In this document: positions 42,278 through 52,773 of the stretch, piece by piece
Layout of the letters: each line of letters starts with the position of its first letter
How positions within the stretch are numbered: position 1 is the first letter of the stretch
Assembly: GCA_009760855.2 (NCBI GenBank)
Contig: WPIO01000095.1
Span: 154,501-218,500 of the forward strand
Direction: 5' to 3'
Origin: Cristatella mucedo
Lineage: Eukaryota; Bryozoa; Phylactolaemata; Cristatellidae
Length of the DNA stretch: 64,000 bases
The notes under the pieces: generated by a model
What the model was told of the DNA's origin: nothing
The model's database searches: none
The model's input: the letters and a program-made list of their open reading frames with translations, nothing else
Translations under genes and position numbers: made by a program

Positions 42278-43129
42278 ATAAAAGGCCTCACTGGGAACCT
42301 ATGTTGAGCTGGAGGGCTGGTGGGGTCGGGTCAGAGGTCGGCCGAATAGTTTTAGGCTTGCTGCTAAGTGCTGAGTGCCTGCCTCATCTATTGCCTCAGT
42401 CATCTCGAGCCTTTTCGAGCTCGTGCAGATAAGCTGCTGGCCTGCTGCAGTCGGTAGGTTCGTGCTGTTTGTTGCTGCTGTGATTCATGAGGAGTGAAAG
42501 TTAGCCAAGTTCAGTTTGTATGGCCGTCACAAGCAAAATCATTGCCAATAGCAGGCAAGCACTGATGGCTGGCTCGCCTGCCGAGGCCGACTAGCCTGAC
42601 AGCCATGGGAGTAATCGGCTGCTTGTGGAGACTACTCCAGCTGATCGCTGCCGCTGGACGCGTACAAGTCCATGGGTGGATGGCTCTTGACCGCAGAGGC
42701 GGTTGCTCGCGTGATACGTGTCGTGTGAACCTCTTGTAATGCAGCCAGTGTGCATACCGTCCACATGACTGCTACCATAAGCTAAATGTACATCGTCCAA
42801 CTTTTGCATGATCAACTCGATCGACTTCGTCTGTTCACGATGCTAATTTTTGATGCTGGCAAAATTTCTACGATGACATCGATCGTTGAAGATGCTTATA
42901 TATAATAATTGAACCTCGTAAATGCTGCTTAATTAAGATGGAATGGTTGTAGGACGTTGACTCTAAGTACTCGAGTATGCTAGTCGACTGTGCACTGTTG
43001 CAGTGGTTGACTGAGCAGAATGTGTTCGGAATGAATACCTACCCGGAAGACCTCCGGCATGATTGCCTTCACTTTACCGTCCGATCGGCACTGGGCAAAA
43101 GGTTAAGGCCTCGACGAGGCTATGTATAC

Positions 43130-43190
43130 GATTCAAACCGGGCCGTCATTGCATCCGACGATTCAAACCGGGCCGTCATTGCATCCGGAA
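43130..43190. repeat. 30-bp tandem duplicate
   Basis: ATTCAAACCGGGCCGTCATT begins at 43131 and at 43161, followed in both by GCATCCG. Confidence 0.92.
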
Positions 43191-44735
43191 ATCGAGTCTA
43201 CTTGCTCGAGTTACTACTGGGTGAAAAATAGTGAAGGGCACGAAGTCGTGAGTTTTTGCTATGTAATAACCTGACAAAGATCGCTTTTGTTGAAACCACT
43301 GCTGCTTTGCAGACACTGGAGGTGAAGTCTGTTCGTTCCTTTGTCATTTCTTCGGTGTGGGAATTTTCGCTACCACCTACTCGGAAAGAGGGAGAGAGCA
43401 GATGGGGTGGTAAAGGGGGGGCGTGACAGCAGCACAGGAATAAGCCAGCTGCCAGCATCCGGGGCCATGCAGCAGCTCTGGCAGCTTGCCAAGCCTTCTC
43501 GGAAGCATTCTGTGAACCTGCTTTTGTCGTGGCTCGCTTTTCCTTGAAATAACTGATGCATTGCTCTCTACTCTCCTATGCCTCATAAAAGCTAACGCAC
43601 GGCCGACTTCCCTACTGACAAGATGCCGGCGCCGGGTCGTCGTACAGAACGGTGGGCAGAAGGTAGGGAAGGTAACAGAATCATACCGACTCGCCCACCA
43701 AGTAAACATTGCTTCTGCTTATTTCGTCGTAATAGGCATGGCTGCTCGATTATTAATGCTGCTGTCAGATGAGACCGCCTTCAACAGAAATGGCGACTGA
43801 AGGCAGCACGAGTCCCACTATAGATGCATGAACGAACCCGCAAAGCTTAAATCCATTTCTGTTCATCCACATTTACCTTTAATAAGGTCGTGGAACTGTA
43901 AAACAACCGTCAGGGGTCACACGGGCGATGGAAGTGCGCTCACCCTTCCCCATAAGGCAGTACGACTGCTGGAAATGGTTGGGTGGCTGGGGGTTGTTCG
44001 GTCTACATACTGTATTTCTTTGATCCCCACTGACCAGCCCTCGTCAGTTCATTCCTCGTGTAAGGTTCAAAAGTCGGTAGGGCTAAATCGGTCCGGACTC
44101 TAGTCACTCAGCAGTTCCTCGTACCCACAGAAAATCATGTGGTCCTGTCCCGGCAAATCGGCCGTTTGGCCTTAACTTGAGGGAATCGCAGATAACTGCT
44201 GCACAGCTGCAAGGCAGCATGCATGCCACAGGTGGGCCTTTAGTGCAATTACTAACCATCACAGCTTTTGGGTCGATTTCGCCCGGAGGGAGGTGTGGCT
44301 GCTAAAGCAACATTGCTCCTCACCTGGGCACTGGTTTACACATCCTGCATGTGGCTAATGGTGTAGCAGAGCAGCTTCTGGACGATCGATCACGGATTAT
44401 GTCGGTTCATCCCTCAATTTTGCAGTAGCCGTGTGCTTGGCTGCTATAGCAACCCTACTCGAGAGCATCAACAGTGGAGTCAACACACTTTTTCGATTAT
44501 ATCTGCTCAATCTTTGCATTCTCCAATGAATGTAGTCGAGCAAGCGATCTGTGACGTCGACATTGCAGTGGCGTAGCCGTTTATGAAGTGCCGCTATGCT
44601 GATCTTTGTGCTTTGCTGCTTTTGTCAGCTCATGGCTTTACGATCTTACTTCTTTAGTGCCTTTGTTGGAGCAGCTAGTGCTGATTTCTTTGAAGTGGGA
44701 GTGCTACCTGGACACCCGTTTGTACATTTCTACCA

Positions 44736-45030
44736 GTATATATATATGTATAGCACCCTAAGAGAACTCAATCTCTATTCAGGCGCTTCACGTGCCACGG
44801 AGCTCGAGCTCTCGACCTCAGCCAGGCATTAAATAAATAAATAATAAATACAATTCATTTGTATAGCGCCCCAAGAGAACTTAATCTCTATTCAGGCGCT
44901 TCACATATGCCTCCGGGCTCGAGCCCACGACCTCAGCCAGACCGTGGTCGGGGGCGAGCACCTTAACCGCTGGACCAAACCAGCATTAGCCGGGGCGAGC
45001 ACCTTTACCACTGTGCCAAACCAGTGCTGC
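44736..45030 (-). mobile_element. SINE2 host copy carrying a nested SINE2
   Basis: The older copy occupies about 44736-44831 and 44989-45030 (tail GAATAGAGATTGAGTTCTC on the minus strand; head CTGGTTTGGCACAGTGG). The younger copy sits within it at 44832-44982. GCATTA occurs at 44826-44831 and 44983-44988 on either side of the inserted copy and reads as the target duplication. Confidence 0.88.
44832..44982 (-). mobile_element. Inner SINE2 (nested)
   Basis: Minus-strand element with head CTGGTTTGGTCCAGCGGTTA, B box GGGCTCGAGCCC, tail CTGAATAGAGATTAAGTTC and CGCTATACAAATGAATTG ending in a (TTTA)-like repeat. It is intact from head to tail and less diverged than its host copy. Confidence 0.9.
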
Positions 45031-45083
45031 AAATATCCACGATTGATTGAGTAAAACGAGGTAACTAATCATAAAAACAGGCT

Positions 45084-45093
45084 GTATAAATAT
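45084..45093 (+). promoter_or_regulatory. TATA-like element upstream of SLC26 ORF
   Basis: TATAAATATA lies about 100 bp upstream of the ATG at 45187. It would suit a proximal promoter if the gene is intronless; if the upstream island is the promoter, this is simply AT-rich intron. Confidence 0.3.
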
Positions 45094-45186
45094 ACTTGAC
45101 AGTAGCAGAATAAATGGCACAGCTAAAAGAGCATCGCGAGTGAAATAGGGTAGTCGTTGCAAAATAAATTACTTCGGTGTGATTGG

Positions 45187-47496
45187 ATGGGTAGCTGCCA
45201 TTATGTCCACACAGATTTTATTGGTATGCAGCAACTTAGACTTCCTCTGCGACACGAGCAGCCCAGCCCGTCGCCTCGGCCGCGTTGGGAGGGCGATCGA
45301 ACGGGTCAGCTCCTGACGCTACAGATCGGAGAGCTCGTGCTGCGCTCTGAGCCTGGAGGAGGAGAGGGCATGCTTCGTCAGGAGGCCTTCGACGAGCTGC
45401 ACGAACGGCAGGCCGATCCTGAGCCCTGGACGAACAAGATCGTCAGAAAGCTGAGAGCAGCGTGCTGCCGCCAGCGCTCGGCTCTGGACGTCATCGCGAA
45501 AGCGCTGCCGTGCGTCGAGCTCGTGCGAACCTACAAGCCGAGGCAGTACCTGCTGGCCGACCTGCTGGCCGGCCTGTCGGTGAGCATCTTGCACCTGAGC
45601 CAGGGGCTCGGCTACTCGGTGCTGTGCGGCCTGCCGCCAGTCTACGGCATCTACGTGTCCTTCTTCCACCCGCTCGTCTACTTCTTCTTCGGCACCTCGC
45701 GACAGCTCTCGATAGGCACGTTTTCGCTCGTGAGTCTCATGGTGGGCGCCGTCATCAACCGCGAAGTCGAGCTCATGACCTTTGCCCCGACGGCTGCTTC
45801 GCCGAGCGCCAAGCCTCCTCCGGGCTTGGGCGCATCGGTGCCCGACGTCTTCGGTAACTCGACGTCCGGAAGCGGCAATGCCTCCGGTCCGGCAGCTAAC
45901 TTCAGCCTCGACTTGGATGTGGCAAGCAACGACTTGATCGCTGCGAAGGTTCAGCTCGCCGTGTGCCTGTCGCTGTTGGTCGGTGCATTTCAGCTGGCCC
46001 TGGGCGTTCTTCGCTTCGGCTTCATCACCAGCTACCTGTCGCCGCCGTTCGTCGGTGGCTTCACGTGCGCCTCTGCATTGCACATCGCCACCAGCCAGCT
46101 GCGGTTCGCCGCGTTCGGCAAGCAGAGCTACATCCGCAGCTCGACCGGCCCGTTCAAGTTCTTCAAGATTTGGTACGAGTTCTTCTCCAACGTGACGCAC
46201 GCCAACTGGCTGTGCGCCGTCTGCTTCCTCGCGTCCTGCGCCGTGCTGCTGGCCGTCAAGCAGGGCATCAACAAGAACCCCAGGCTGCGACACAAGCTTC
46301 TCGTGCCGGTGCCCGTCGACTTCGTGGTCGTCGTCGTGGCCACCCTGCTGTCGTGCCACCTCGACTTCGAGCGAGTGCCCACGCCGGCCGCCGGCGTGCT
46401 CGTCATTGGCCCGATGCCGCAAGGCCTGCCGGTGCCCTCGCTGCCGTCACTGTCCGTGGCCGGCCGTGTCGCTGCCGACGCTTTTCTCATTGCCGTCGTC
46501 AGTTACCTGTTCAATTACTCGATGGTCAGCTTCTTCGATGAAAAGTACAAGTACAAGAGCGACGAAAACCAGGAGCTGATCGCCTCCGGCCTGCTGCACG
46601 TGATCGGCTCCTTCTTCAGCTGCTTCCCGGGCGCTGCTTCGCCGCCGCGCTGCTTCATGCAGGACTCGTCGGGCTGCAAGACGCAGCTCTGCAGCCTCGT
46701 CAGCTGCGCCGTGATGCTGGTCGTCCTGTATGCGGTCGGGCCGTATTTGTACTGGCTGCCGTTTTCCGTCGTTGCCGCGCTGATCGTCGTCTCGCTGAAG
46801 CGGCTCATGCTGCAGATGCGCGACCTTGGGCCGCTATTTGCGCAGGACAAGATCGACTTTGCCATCTGGGTCGCAACGTTTGTTCTGACGCTCTGCCTTG
46901 ACAGCGATTACGGCATGATGGCCGGCATAGTCGTATCGCTCGTATCCACTGCCGTGCGCATGCAACTCAAGAAGGTGTATGTTGCTGGTGAGCTCTACTC
47001 CCTGTTTGAGAGCAACAAGCACTATACCGTGAATTGTGTCACTGATGACGTCGTCGTCCTCAAGTATGAAGCCCCGCTTCTCTACCCGAATGCCGACCGC
47101 TTCCGCAAGATGGTGCTTCACACGGTGGACAAGCATTTTCAGCTGGATGGCCAATGCCTGACAGTGGCAGCAGCACAGGCAGCCAACGGCGGTGGCTGCA
47201 CAGCAGCAGCAGCAGCAGCAGCAACAGGCATGGCACTTGTGCCCAGGGCCGTCGTGATCGACTGCTCGTTCGTCAGTTGTCTGGACGTTGCTGGCTTGCG
47301 GTCGCTCAGAAAGTTGCACAAGGCATTGCAGCGAGCCGACCTCAGCTTGCTGCTTGCAGCCTGCTCGCTGTCGGTGAGGGGCTCACTTCGAGCAGCTGCA
47401 CCTGAGCTGTACCAGCTGGCGTTCGTGAGCGTCCAGGCCGCCCTGGCTGCAGCCAGTAGGGACGCGACTACCGTAAGCGAGGCGAGTCGAGTTTGA
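45187..47496 (+). CDS. SLC26/SulP-family anion transporter
   Basis: SLC26 proteins are plasma-membrane anion exchangers or channels (sulfate, chloride, bicarbonate, oxalate) and include prestin. The reading frame gives 769 residues from this ATG, within the family's usual 700-1000. The N-terminus carries EAFDELHERQ, then the SulP signature from about residue 121: YLLADLLAGLSVSILHLSQG, GLPPVYGIYVSFFHPLVYFF, FGTSRQLSIGTFSLVSLMVG. Hydrophobic segments follow to about residue 600, with three NxS/T sequons at N224, N231 and N238 in the first large outer loop. KTQL at about 497 and DSDYGMMAGI at about 577 are typical. A C-terminal STAS domain spans about 615-760 with a poly-Ala insert near 672-679. 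The end SRV fits a class I PDZ ligand. The start is uncertain: an acceptor-like CAG ends at 45231 and would join a 5' exon. Orthology to a specific SLC26A member is not decided. Proline precedes the conserved arginine (R488). Confidence 0.95.
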   Translation: MGSCHYVHTDFIGMQQLRLPLRHEQPSPSPRPRWEGDRTGQLLTLQIGELVLRSEPGGGEGMLRQEAFDELHERQADPEPWTNKIVRKLRAACCRQRSALDVIAKALPCVELVRTYKPRQYLLADLLAGLSVSILHLSQGLGYSVLCGLPPVYGIYVSFFHPLVYFFFGTSRQLSIGTFSLVSLMVGAVINREVELMTFAPTAASPSAKPPPGLGASVPDVFGNSTSGSGNASGPAANFSLDLDVASNDLIAAKVQLAVCLSLLVGAFQLALGVLRFGFITSYLSPPFVGGFTCASALHIATSQLRFAAFGKQSYIRSSTGPFKFFKIWYEFFSNVTHANWLCAVCFLASCAVLLAVKQGINKNPRLRHKLLVPVPVDFVVVVVATLLSCHLDFERVPTPAAGVLVIGPMPQGLPVPSLPSLSVAGRVAADAFLIAVVSYLFNYSMVSFFDEKYKYKSDENQELIASGLLHVIGSFFSCFPGAASPPRCFMQDSSGCKTQLCSLVSCAVMLVVLYAVGPYLYWLPFSVVAALIVVSLKRLMLQMRDLGPLFAQDKIDFAIWVATFVLTLCLDSDYGMMAGIVVSLVSTAVRMQLKKVYVAGELYSLFESNKHYTVNCVTDDVVVLKYEAPLLYPNADRFRKMVLHTVDKHFQLDGQCLTVAAAQAANGGGCTAAAAAAATGMALVPRAVVIDCSFVSCLDVAGLRSLRKLHKALQRADLSLLLAACSLSVRGSLRAAAPELYQLAFVSVQAALAAASRDATTVSEASRV

Positions 47497-47499
47497 GCC

Positions 47500-48425
47500 G
47501 CGTGCACGTTGAGGTCTGAGCATATACTATGTTAAGAACGTTCTTAGTGGATGTCGTAACGATAGGCGGCCAGCCTAGTCGCTTGCATAATGATGTATAA
47601 AAAATGCTGCCAACGTTGATCAGTCGCGAACCAAGTTAGCAAGGCATAATGGTCTGCATGGATCCAGCATTTGCCCATCTGATCACCGTTTACCTGATTA
47701 CCGGTTAGCTTTATCTGATCACCCCCCCCCTTATCAATGCTGCAAAATGCTGGCAAGAAGAAGGCAATACATGTTGGTTATTATCTCACTCTCTTTCTAG
47801 GCACTTTACATATGCTGTGAAGGAAGCATGATCATTTGGTTATTGGTAGCATGCTCAAAGTCAACAAGCATGACATGGTTAGAGATGACATGCATAGAGG
47901 GTTAGCATGCAAATATGGTTAGTGGCGGCATGCAAAGTCACCACCTCTTCGAGCCATTACAAATCGCCTTTCCTCGAGAAAATTCGCTAATAAAATGGCG
48001 ATTTATCTATGCCAATTTTACGACTAATGGCATTCACTATAGAGATTAGTTGAATTGTCCAAATTTACTAAATTGTAGAATGATTTTCTTGTTATGCAGG
48101 TTTCATTCAGGTTTTATTCAGGCTATGCAGGTTGCAGATATCAGATGTGTCAATCTTATCCAAGGAGCACAAGGGCGGGTCATGAATGATGAACATGCTT
48201 GTGGATTATACAAAGTATTAACTCATTGAGCTTCCTTTACCTATTTTTTGTAAATTATCTGCATTTACATATAGTGTCGGCCGCCATTTTCCTAGTAATG
48301 CTTTGGTATGCACATGGAGGCCCTAATAGCAGTGAAAATTGCAACGCATGGTTTTTTGAGTGTTGACTAAGGAATGCATATCTCTTCTTAATGATAGTAA
48401 TTATAGGTCGTTAGTGTAGCGTCCA
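47500..48425. other. SLC26 3' flank with an L2-like 3' UTR remnant
   Basis: At 47770-47940 the minus strand resembles the LINE 3' UTR (AGGCACTTTACATATGCTGT and repeated GCATGC/ATGGTTAG blocks on the plus strand). No clear AATAAA could be assigned to the SLC26 transcript. Confidence 0.55.
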
Positions 48426-48429
48426 AAAA

Positions 48430-49620
48430 GAATTTGTCAGCGACGCATTTCAATTGCCTAGTGATAACATGCAGAATTTCAGCACCGGCAAGCACGTAAC
48501 AATTCGTGGCGTGGAGCAAGGAGCAAACGCTGTACGGAACTGCTGTGGGCTGCTAGAATCTTTTAAAATTTTAATTCAGTCGAAAGCGAGACCTGGCTTC
48601 GAGAGAGCATACTTACTCGTGGTCTCTAAAAAAAAAGAATTTTAGGTTTGTCAGAGGCACAATATGCACAAGGGGGTTCGATACGGTGATTCGATGCGAA
48701 GCCAAAGAAGAATTCCCAATACTATGTCGAGCAAGTGATTGAGTGGACCTAAGGGAGAGATGGCAAAATCTTAAAAAAATTGCACCGGTTCTTAATGTAT
48801 CGCAAGAGCGATAATAATATTATATACTAATGATATATAATATATATTATAATATATACCATATATTGTAATGATATATTATACTATATTATATTATATA
48901 ATATAGTATTCATATATATTATAGTATTATTTTATCATAGTATTTATCATTTATTATATTATGTTAATGTATCGCAAGAGCAGGCCGATGACAAGTGGTG
49001 CAATGTGGCAGTTGCGATATTCAAAACACACAAGCCCAGCTACCGAATTCTGCACCAAACGGAGGTGTCTTATTGCACTGTCAGGAATACCTGTAAGTAG
49101 TCAGTCAAAACAGAAGTCTAGACCAGATGTGGCAAATACACAGACAGCCATCTAGATAGATATCTTGAATAAACAAGCCTGGGTGTTTGCTATGTCACAG
49201 CTAAATTAGGCAGACTTGAATGTGGAGCTGACTCAACGTCTAGGGATAGCTCGTTTAGAAACGTATCACCAAGATTGCATGCAGAGGCTACAGGAGAAAT
49301 GCAGGCCGAGCCTATTTGAGGGTTAGCTTTTTCAAGTCATGACTAGCGGAAGGTTTGCCCATGACTGGCAAGTTGGTTTTATCCTCATTCCATTTGACAA
49401 ATTTTGCTGCCAACCAAGCACGAGAGTCAGCAGTACGAATCTCAGCAAGGGAAGAAGCTGAGAAGAGTCTGACTCCTTGGAAAGCAGGGAGGGATCGAAG
49501 CTATACGTACAGCTGTGCTCCTGTTCTTCGAGGTGCTTCATCTGCATAGAAATTGAAGTCTAGTTTGAGCTCGGCGATTACATAGGAGACAAAGCTGCGA
49601 ACAGAAACCGAAGCCAGCGA
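48430..49620 (-). mobile_element. L2-like LINE fragment (antisense), split by AT repeat
   Basis: The minus strand from 49620 downward shows decayed reverse-transcriptase text (FYADE-like near 49550, a KTNLPVMGKPSA-like string near 49365) and C-terminal blocks near 49000-49100 (HLRLVQNSVAGLVCFEYRNC-like). A low-complexity AT region at 48815-48960 interrupts it. Confidence 0.75.
48815..48960. repeat. AT-rich low-complexity tract
   Basis: About 145 bp almost only of A and T with TATATTATA-type repeats. ATGTATCGCAAGAGC occurs on both sides (about 48797 and 48967), so the tract may have inserted or expanded within the LINE with a short flanking duplication. Confidence 0.85.
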
Positions 49621-49894
49621 ATTTTACCGATTTACCATTAGTGAAGAACATTGCCAATCAGTAGTCTTCAAGTTCAGGCAGTGAAGTTCGAAGTGCTTCA
49701 GCATCATATTCTGTGTAACATGGCAACGGTTCGGTCAAACAACTTTTCTCCGTACAAAGAAACACTTGTCTAACGACCTAACTTTACGAATTTAGACCCG
49801 GCAATGTCAATTTTAAATCAGGCATTAGGAACGCCTGCATCTTAACTGCGGCTTTGTTTATGTATACCGCAGTCTGCGACAGCACGTAACTGTT

Positions 49895-50140
49895 GTTATC
49901 TGCCAGTACTAGGCTGGGTGGCCCTCCCGGCCACCGGCTAGCCAATCGGAGCGCAGCTAGGCGTTGGCAACGGCGCCAACGAATGAGAGCGCAGCGTTCC
50001 GGTACCGCAGACGACTGAAGCTGGCGAACGTCTGCGGGCGGGTAGTAGCGCTTCCGCCGGCTGAGTGTGTAGATAAAATAAACTGGTGGTGTTCCTCGTC
50101 GGCTAGCGTGCTGTGCCGCTTGCGACGATAATTCAGACTA
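49895..50140 (+). mobile_element. LTR-like dispersed repeat (copy 3)
   Basis: Contains AAAATAAACTGGTGGTGTTC and CTCGTCGGCTAGCGTGC at 50078-50115, matching the AATAAA/GT-rich block of 10150-10500 in the same orientation. The upstream half is GC-rich with CCAAT (GCCAATCGG at 49942), as in an LTR U3 region. The ends are not fixed. Confidence 0.5.
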
Positions 50141-50144
50141 CCAG

Positions 50145-51450
50145 CTACTTCGGCGTGTCGTCAAAATCATCATATTTTCTTCCGAGTTTTCCTATCAGCG
50201 AATTTAAAACTAGTTGTTTTAAAAAAATTGTTTTCAAAATTATGAATAATTGAACAACAAATGAGCTTTTCTTGGTATTTTGCCTCGTTTTGTGGGTCTT
50301 GCAAGAAGCTTAAGTAGCTTGAGCACCAACATAAATGCCCACCAAGAAGGATTTCCTTCAGCTTGCCTGGCACTTAGAGCTACTTTAATTCTCGACAGGC
50401 GATATTCAGTGAAAGAGCCATTGTGCTGCTCACAACGAATCGGTGCATCAAAGACGCCAAGCTAACGGCTAGGTCTTTATTTTGAAACAAAACCAACTCA
50501 CGCATGTACACACACTAATTTAGCACCACAGTTCCATTGTTGCATCAGTGTCGTATATAAATGTGCAAGACAGCATGCAGTGCAGAGCAAGCCGTGATCG
50601 ACAGACAAAGGGATAAGCGGCAGCGAAAGAAGCCAAGAGTGGTGCACTCAACTGCAGCTGCATCACAAGCAGCAAGCTGCTGCGACCGCGTAGAAGCCCA
50701 GCTGCGCACAACACTGGGAAATGAAAAAAAGACTACAAGCAACCATTTCGACGTTCACTAGTAGAGTATCGCTGCTAGCGCCAGAGCACGAAAGAACGGG
50801 TTTGTCAAATGCACGTCCAAGCAGTGTCGCCAGACAAAGACTATATCGTCCATCGCAAGTGCTGCCCAAGGCCTGCCCGAAGCCGTGTCAGAACAGTACC
50901 ACCGGCGGCTTACGAGTAGATACCCAGCTGAACGAACTACAAATGAACCGTACACATCGAGGTTAATTTTGGCAAAGGTTTGCTGCTCCTTCGCCACCAG
51001 CGATCGAGTGGCGAGTCAGAGGGCACAGGCACAGGAGCAGGCACGTGATCGCAAGAAGCTCAATCTCGGCAATGGCGAGCTCAGCCAGAAGGTACTGGAA
51101 TGCGCTGGTGGACTTCAACAATGCTCGGATGCTGATTACGAGCGCCCACCGACTGCGAAGGATTCAAAGCGGTCAATCGGCTGGCACATGACGGTGTGCT
51201 AGCAGCGTGAATGAAGCCAGCACGGTTGCCTCGGGTGCAAGGTTGCATCACAGGCAGGTCAACGGTCCCACACTGCTATTGAGCTGTCTGCGACCGGAAA
51301 GGGATGCTACAAACCAGCCAGCCACCCAGTCGGACACACTGACTTCGAGGTTATCTGCCTCGATGTTGCGACTGCAAATGAGCATGATCACGAATCAGTT
51401 TCCGTGGAACAGTAGTCGCTTTCTACGTGCCAGATGTACTGCAGCCCGTT
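50145..51450. other. No recognisable gene
   Basis: Several overlapping short open frames on both strands, none with recognisable motifs. Confidence 0.4.
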
Positions 51451-51454
51451 GAAA

Positions 51455-51632
51455 TGGTGAGCCGTGATGGCACACTAGGTAAGGCGGTTGCTTTCACGAC
51501 CTCGGTCCCGAGGTCGTGGGTTCGATTCCTGCGGTGGGCGATTCTATATCGCCACTGCAAGCGGTGGTGATAGCCGTAAAGGCTCTTCTGTCGCTATACA
51601 AAAAGAGGCTGCTTAATCAGCTAGGATTTTTT
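51455..51632 (+). mobile_element. tRNA-SINE SINE1, young copy
   Basis: Complete: GGTGAGCCGTGATGGCACAC, B box GGGTTCGATTCC, GTGGTGATAGCCGTAAAGGC and TTAATCAGCTAGGATTTTTT. Near-identity to 32423-32595 marks both as members of one recently amplified subfamily. Confidence 0.92.
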
Positions 51633-52311
51633 TGGAAATAACTCCTTAATTATTAGGTTTAACTATTACATTTTAATTCCAAAAGTTGTGGGTTCTTGTG
51701 AAGTCAAAATGTGAACAAGGCCGTGCTCAGATCATCTTAGATCAATAGATTAGTCGGGGGGGGGGGGTCACTAGACCGTCAATCGAGCTGTCCAATTTAC
51801 TTAGCCCATTTGCTTATTTAGGCTTCGTCGGAGCAACTATGTGACAGTAAGATCGGTATGAGCACTCCTATACTATCCACTAACACGATGTGCTCTCGGA
51901 CTTTAAGGAGACGGTTGAAAGATGCCAAGGTTCGTCTGCTTCCATGACAATGATGCTGTTGGAGCAGCCAATCTTTCTGCCACTTCGCCGGGTGAATGGT
52001 TTCGTTGGATTGGTAAACACTTTTATGTCAAAGAGCAAAAGAAGGTACAGTATCTATATGAGCGAGCAAGCTCTCTTGGAATGATCACAATATTTCTACT
52101 TCCCATAACAAGCCCATAGAATCAAGTGACTATACTCGCATTGACCTCAAACACCGGTAACTCCTTCGTAGCTAACCAGATAAGCAATATAGAACGCATG
52201 TGCCTACTAATTCAAAACCAACCAGTTTAACTCCGAGGTCATTCTGTATGCAGATACGAAATGCCAATCCAGCCAAGTGTAGCAAGCGCGAGAATTGAAA
52301 GGGCATCTTAC

Positions 52312-52367
52312 CTGGTCCAGTGTAAATGAGGCAGCATGGCTACCCTTGCTGTTGTCCTTGTGCGTCT
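52312..52367 (-). CDS. Calpain PEF exon (fifth hand)
   Basis: The acceptor CTGCTTTCAG ends at 52368 and the donor GTAAGA starts at 52311. It continues phase 1 from the previous exon as [19 protein letters not shown] and leaves in phase 0. Its 56 nt, position and phase fit the penultimate calpain exon. The loop is longer and poorer in acidic residues than usual, so calcium binding here is doubtful. Confidence 0.65.
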
Positions 52368-52722
52368 CTGAAAGCAGAAGAACCAGTGAGCGACCTACAA
52401 GCGCTATCGAAAGACGGCAGGCCCAGTCTTGTAGAGCTTTGGAGTGCACAGGTGTTCGCTTCGTTTTTTTTTTAAAAAAAAGGGCGGCATCAAGCATATT
52501 GGGGATGAGTGCTCTGCTGTCGTTTGGGATATGGAAAATTTGGCGAATAAATGGTTCACGACTGCTAATCGATCGACTTTATTTCAAGTGGCAGTCATGG
52601 CATAATTACTATCGATCATTTTTAGTCGACAAATACATAATGTGCCCCTAAAGAGGAAGTAGCCAAAATACTACTGTCCTGTCAATAATGCTGCTTCAGG
52701 CTACTGACTGCCTATTGTGTGC

Positions 52723-52773
<51 letters not shown>

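Larger units (their letters stand above)
40925..44730. other. Putative SLC26 first intron or upstream region
   Basis: Contains an L2-like tail with (TTA)n at 41840-41925, a 25-bp triplicate at 42203-42277, and a 30-bp duplicate at 43130-43190. No conserved exon was recognised on either strand. Confidence 0.45.

Noticed and set aside
45319-46422. 367-codon open frame antisense to the SLC26 gene
   Set aside because: It is the reverse shadow of a GC-rich coding exon. Its composition is low-complexity and no domain is visible, while the sense frame has full SLC26 homology.
51455-51530. Possible tRNA gene in the SINE1 head (also 26634, 32423, 39201)
   Set aside because: A and B boxes are present, but the sequence does not close an acceptor stem and continues into a conserved 100-bp SINE body. 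Several copies show it is a dispersed repeat.
51860-52000. Last calpain exon (KDWLLQQ-like after a CAG acceptor, or a short W-I-V-stop exon)
   Set aside because: Both have workable phase but weak acceptors and no clear match to the usual WLQLTM ending, so the terminal exon is left unassigned.
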